This document shows, in pieces, positions 6,564-6,580 of a stretch of DNA of 6,580 nucleotides. A program made the position numbers and the translations under genes. Source of the DNA: Xanthobacteraceae bacterium (lineage in GTDB: Bacteria; Pseudomonadota; Alphaproteobacteria; Rhizobiales; Xanthobacteraceae); assembly GCA_030037185.1 (NCBI GenBank), contig JASHRR010000173.1, positions 1 through 6,580 of the forward strand. The letters are read 5' to 3'. The first letter of the stretch is position 1. Each line of letters starts with the position of its first letter. The notes beneath the pieces are model-generated. The model worked only from the letters and a program-made list of their open reading frames with translations, was not told the DNA's origin and made no database searches.

Positions 6564-6580
6564 CAAAAAAGAGCGACCGG
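6564..6580 (-). terminator. Possible downstream arm of a minus-strand intrinsic terminator
   Basis: Read on the minus strand, the window edge gives CCGGTCGCTC followed at once by TTTTTT and GC. That is the form of a GC-rich 3' hairpin arm and its U tract. The partner arm (something like GAGCGACCGG) would lie just beyond the window. If correct, a gene on the minus strand ends shortly to the right and converges on uup. Only half the structure is visible. Confidence 0.35.

Larger units (their letters stand above)
5782..6580. other. Gene-poor region downstream of uup, about 800 bp
   Basis: No reading frame here has a recognisable domain, a ribosome binding site or family character. The longest frame on the minus strand (5753-6325) overlaps the end of uup, contains a translated tandem repeat (EAVEG three times) and looks like chance. 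The region holds two short tandem repeats, a UUCG-loop hairpin at 6118-6131 and a possible terminator arm at the right edge. No clear intrinsic terminator follows uup: CAACCG/CGGTTG (5808-5813 with 5828-5833) forms only a six-pair stem without a T tail. It may be a decayed gene region or an intergenic space between converging transcripts. Confidence 0.6.

Noticed and set aside
6466..6580. Frame on the + strand containing DKDFIFGRKISKHYRR, open to the window edge
   Set aside because: It looks protein-like but has no start codon after the stop at 6463-6465, no ribosome binding site, and it conflicts with the possible terminator arm. It could be a decayed fragment, but nothing identifies it.

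Overview
The window looks like chromosomal DNA from an alphaproteobacterium, most likely a high-GC member of the Hyphomicrobiales (Rhizobiales) close to Bradyrhizobium, Rhodopseudomonas or Afipia. The basis is GC-rich codon use, the close resemblance of the phosphomannomutase start (MFP-x-PKP, YESEPMVKATGFREYDARWLF) to Bradyrhizobiaceae proteins as I remember them, and a repeat-like in-frame insertion of a type common in those genomes. No database search was run.

Layout, all genes on the + strand. (1) Positions 2-2041 hold the C-terminal three quarters of the DEAH-type helicase HrpB, cut by the left window edge, with a low-complexity insertion of about 70 residues. (2) Positions 2114-3613 encode a complete 499-residue phosphomannomutase/phosphoglucomutase of the alpha-D-phosphohexomutase superfamily, 72 bp after hrpB. 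(3) The 329-bp gap 3614-3942 is the most interesting part. It has a 17-nt stretch exactly complementary to the expected 3' end of 16S rRNA, a 25-codon GTG-start small ORF placed correctly behind it, a 16-bp perfect palindrome over that ORF's stop codon, and a strong terminator-like hairpin. (4) Positions 3943-5781 encode a complete ABC-F ATPase of the Uup type with two ATPase domains and a C-terminal coiled coil. (5) Positions 5782-6580 (about 800 bp) hold no gene I can support. They contain two tandem repeats (3 x 15 bp and 2 x 16 bp), a UUCG-loop hairpin and, at the right edge, what may be one arm of a minus-strand terminator.

The three large genes are housekeeping or cell-envelope functions without an obvious shared pathway: RNA helicase, sugar-phosphate isomerisation for surface polysaccharides, and a ribosome/DNA-associated ABC-F ATPase. 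The main hypothesis is that the small ORF and hairpin between pmm and uup form either an independent small mRNA/sRNA with a near-maximal ribosome-binding site, or a ribosome-sensing attenuator in front of uup. The sequence shows the parts; the regulatory role is inference.
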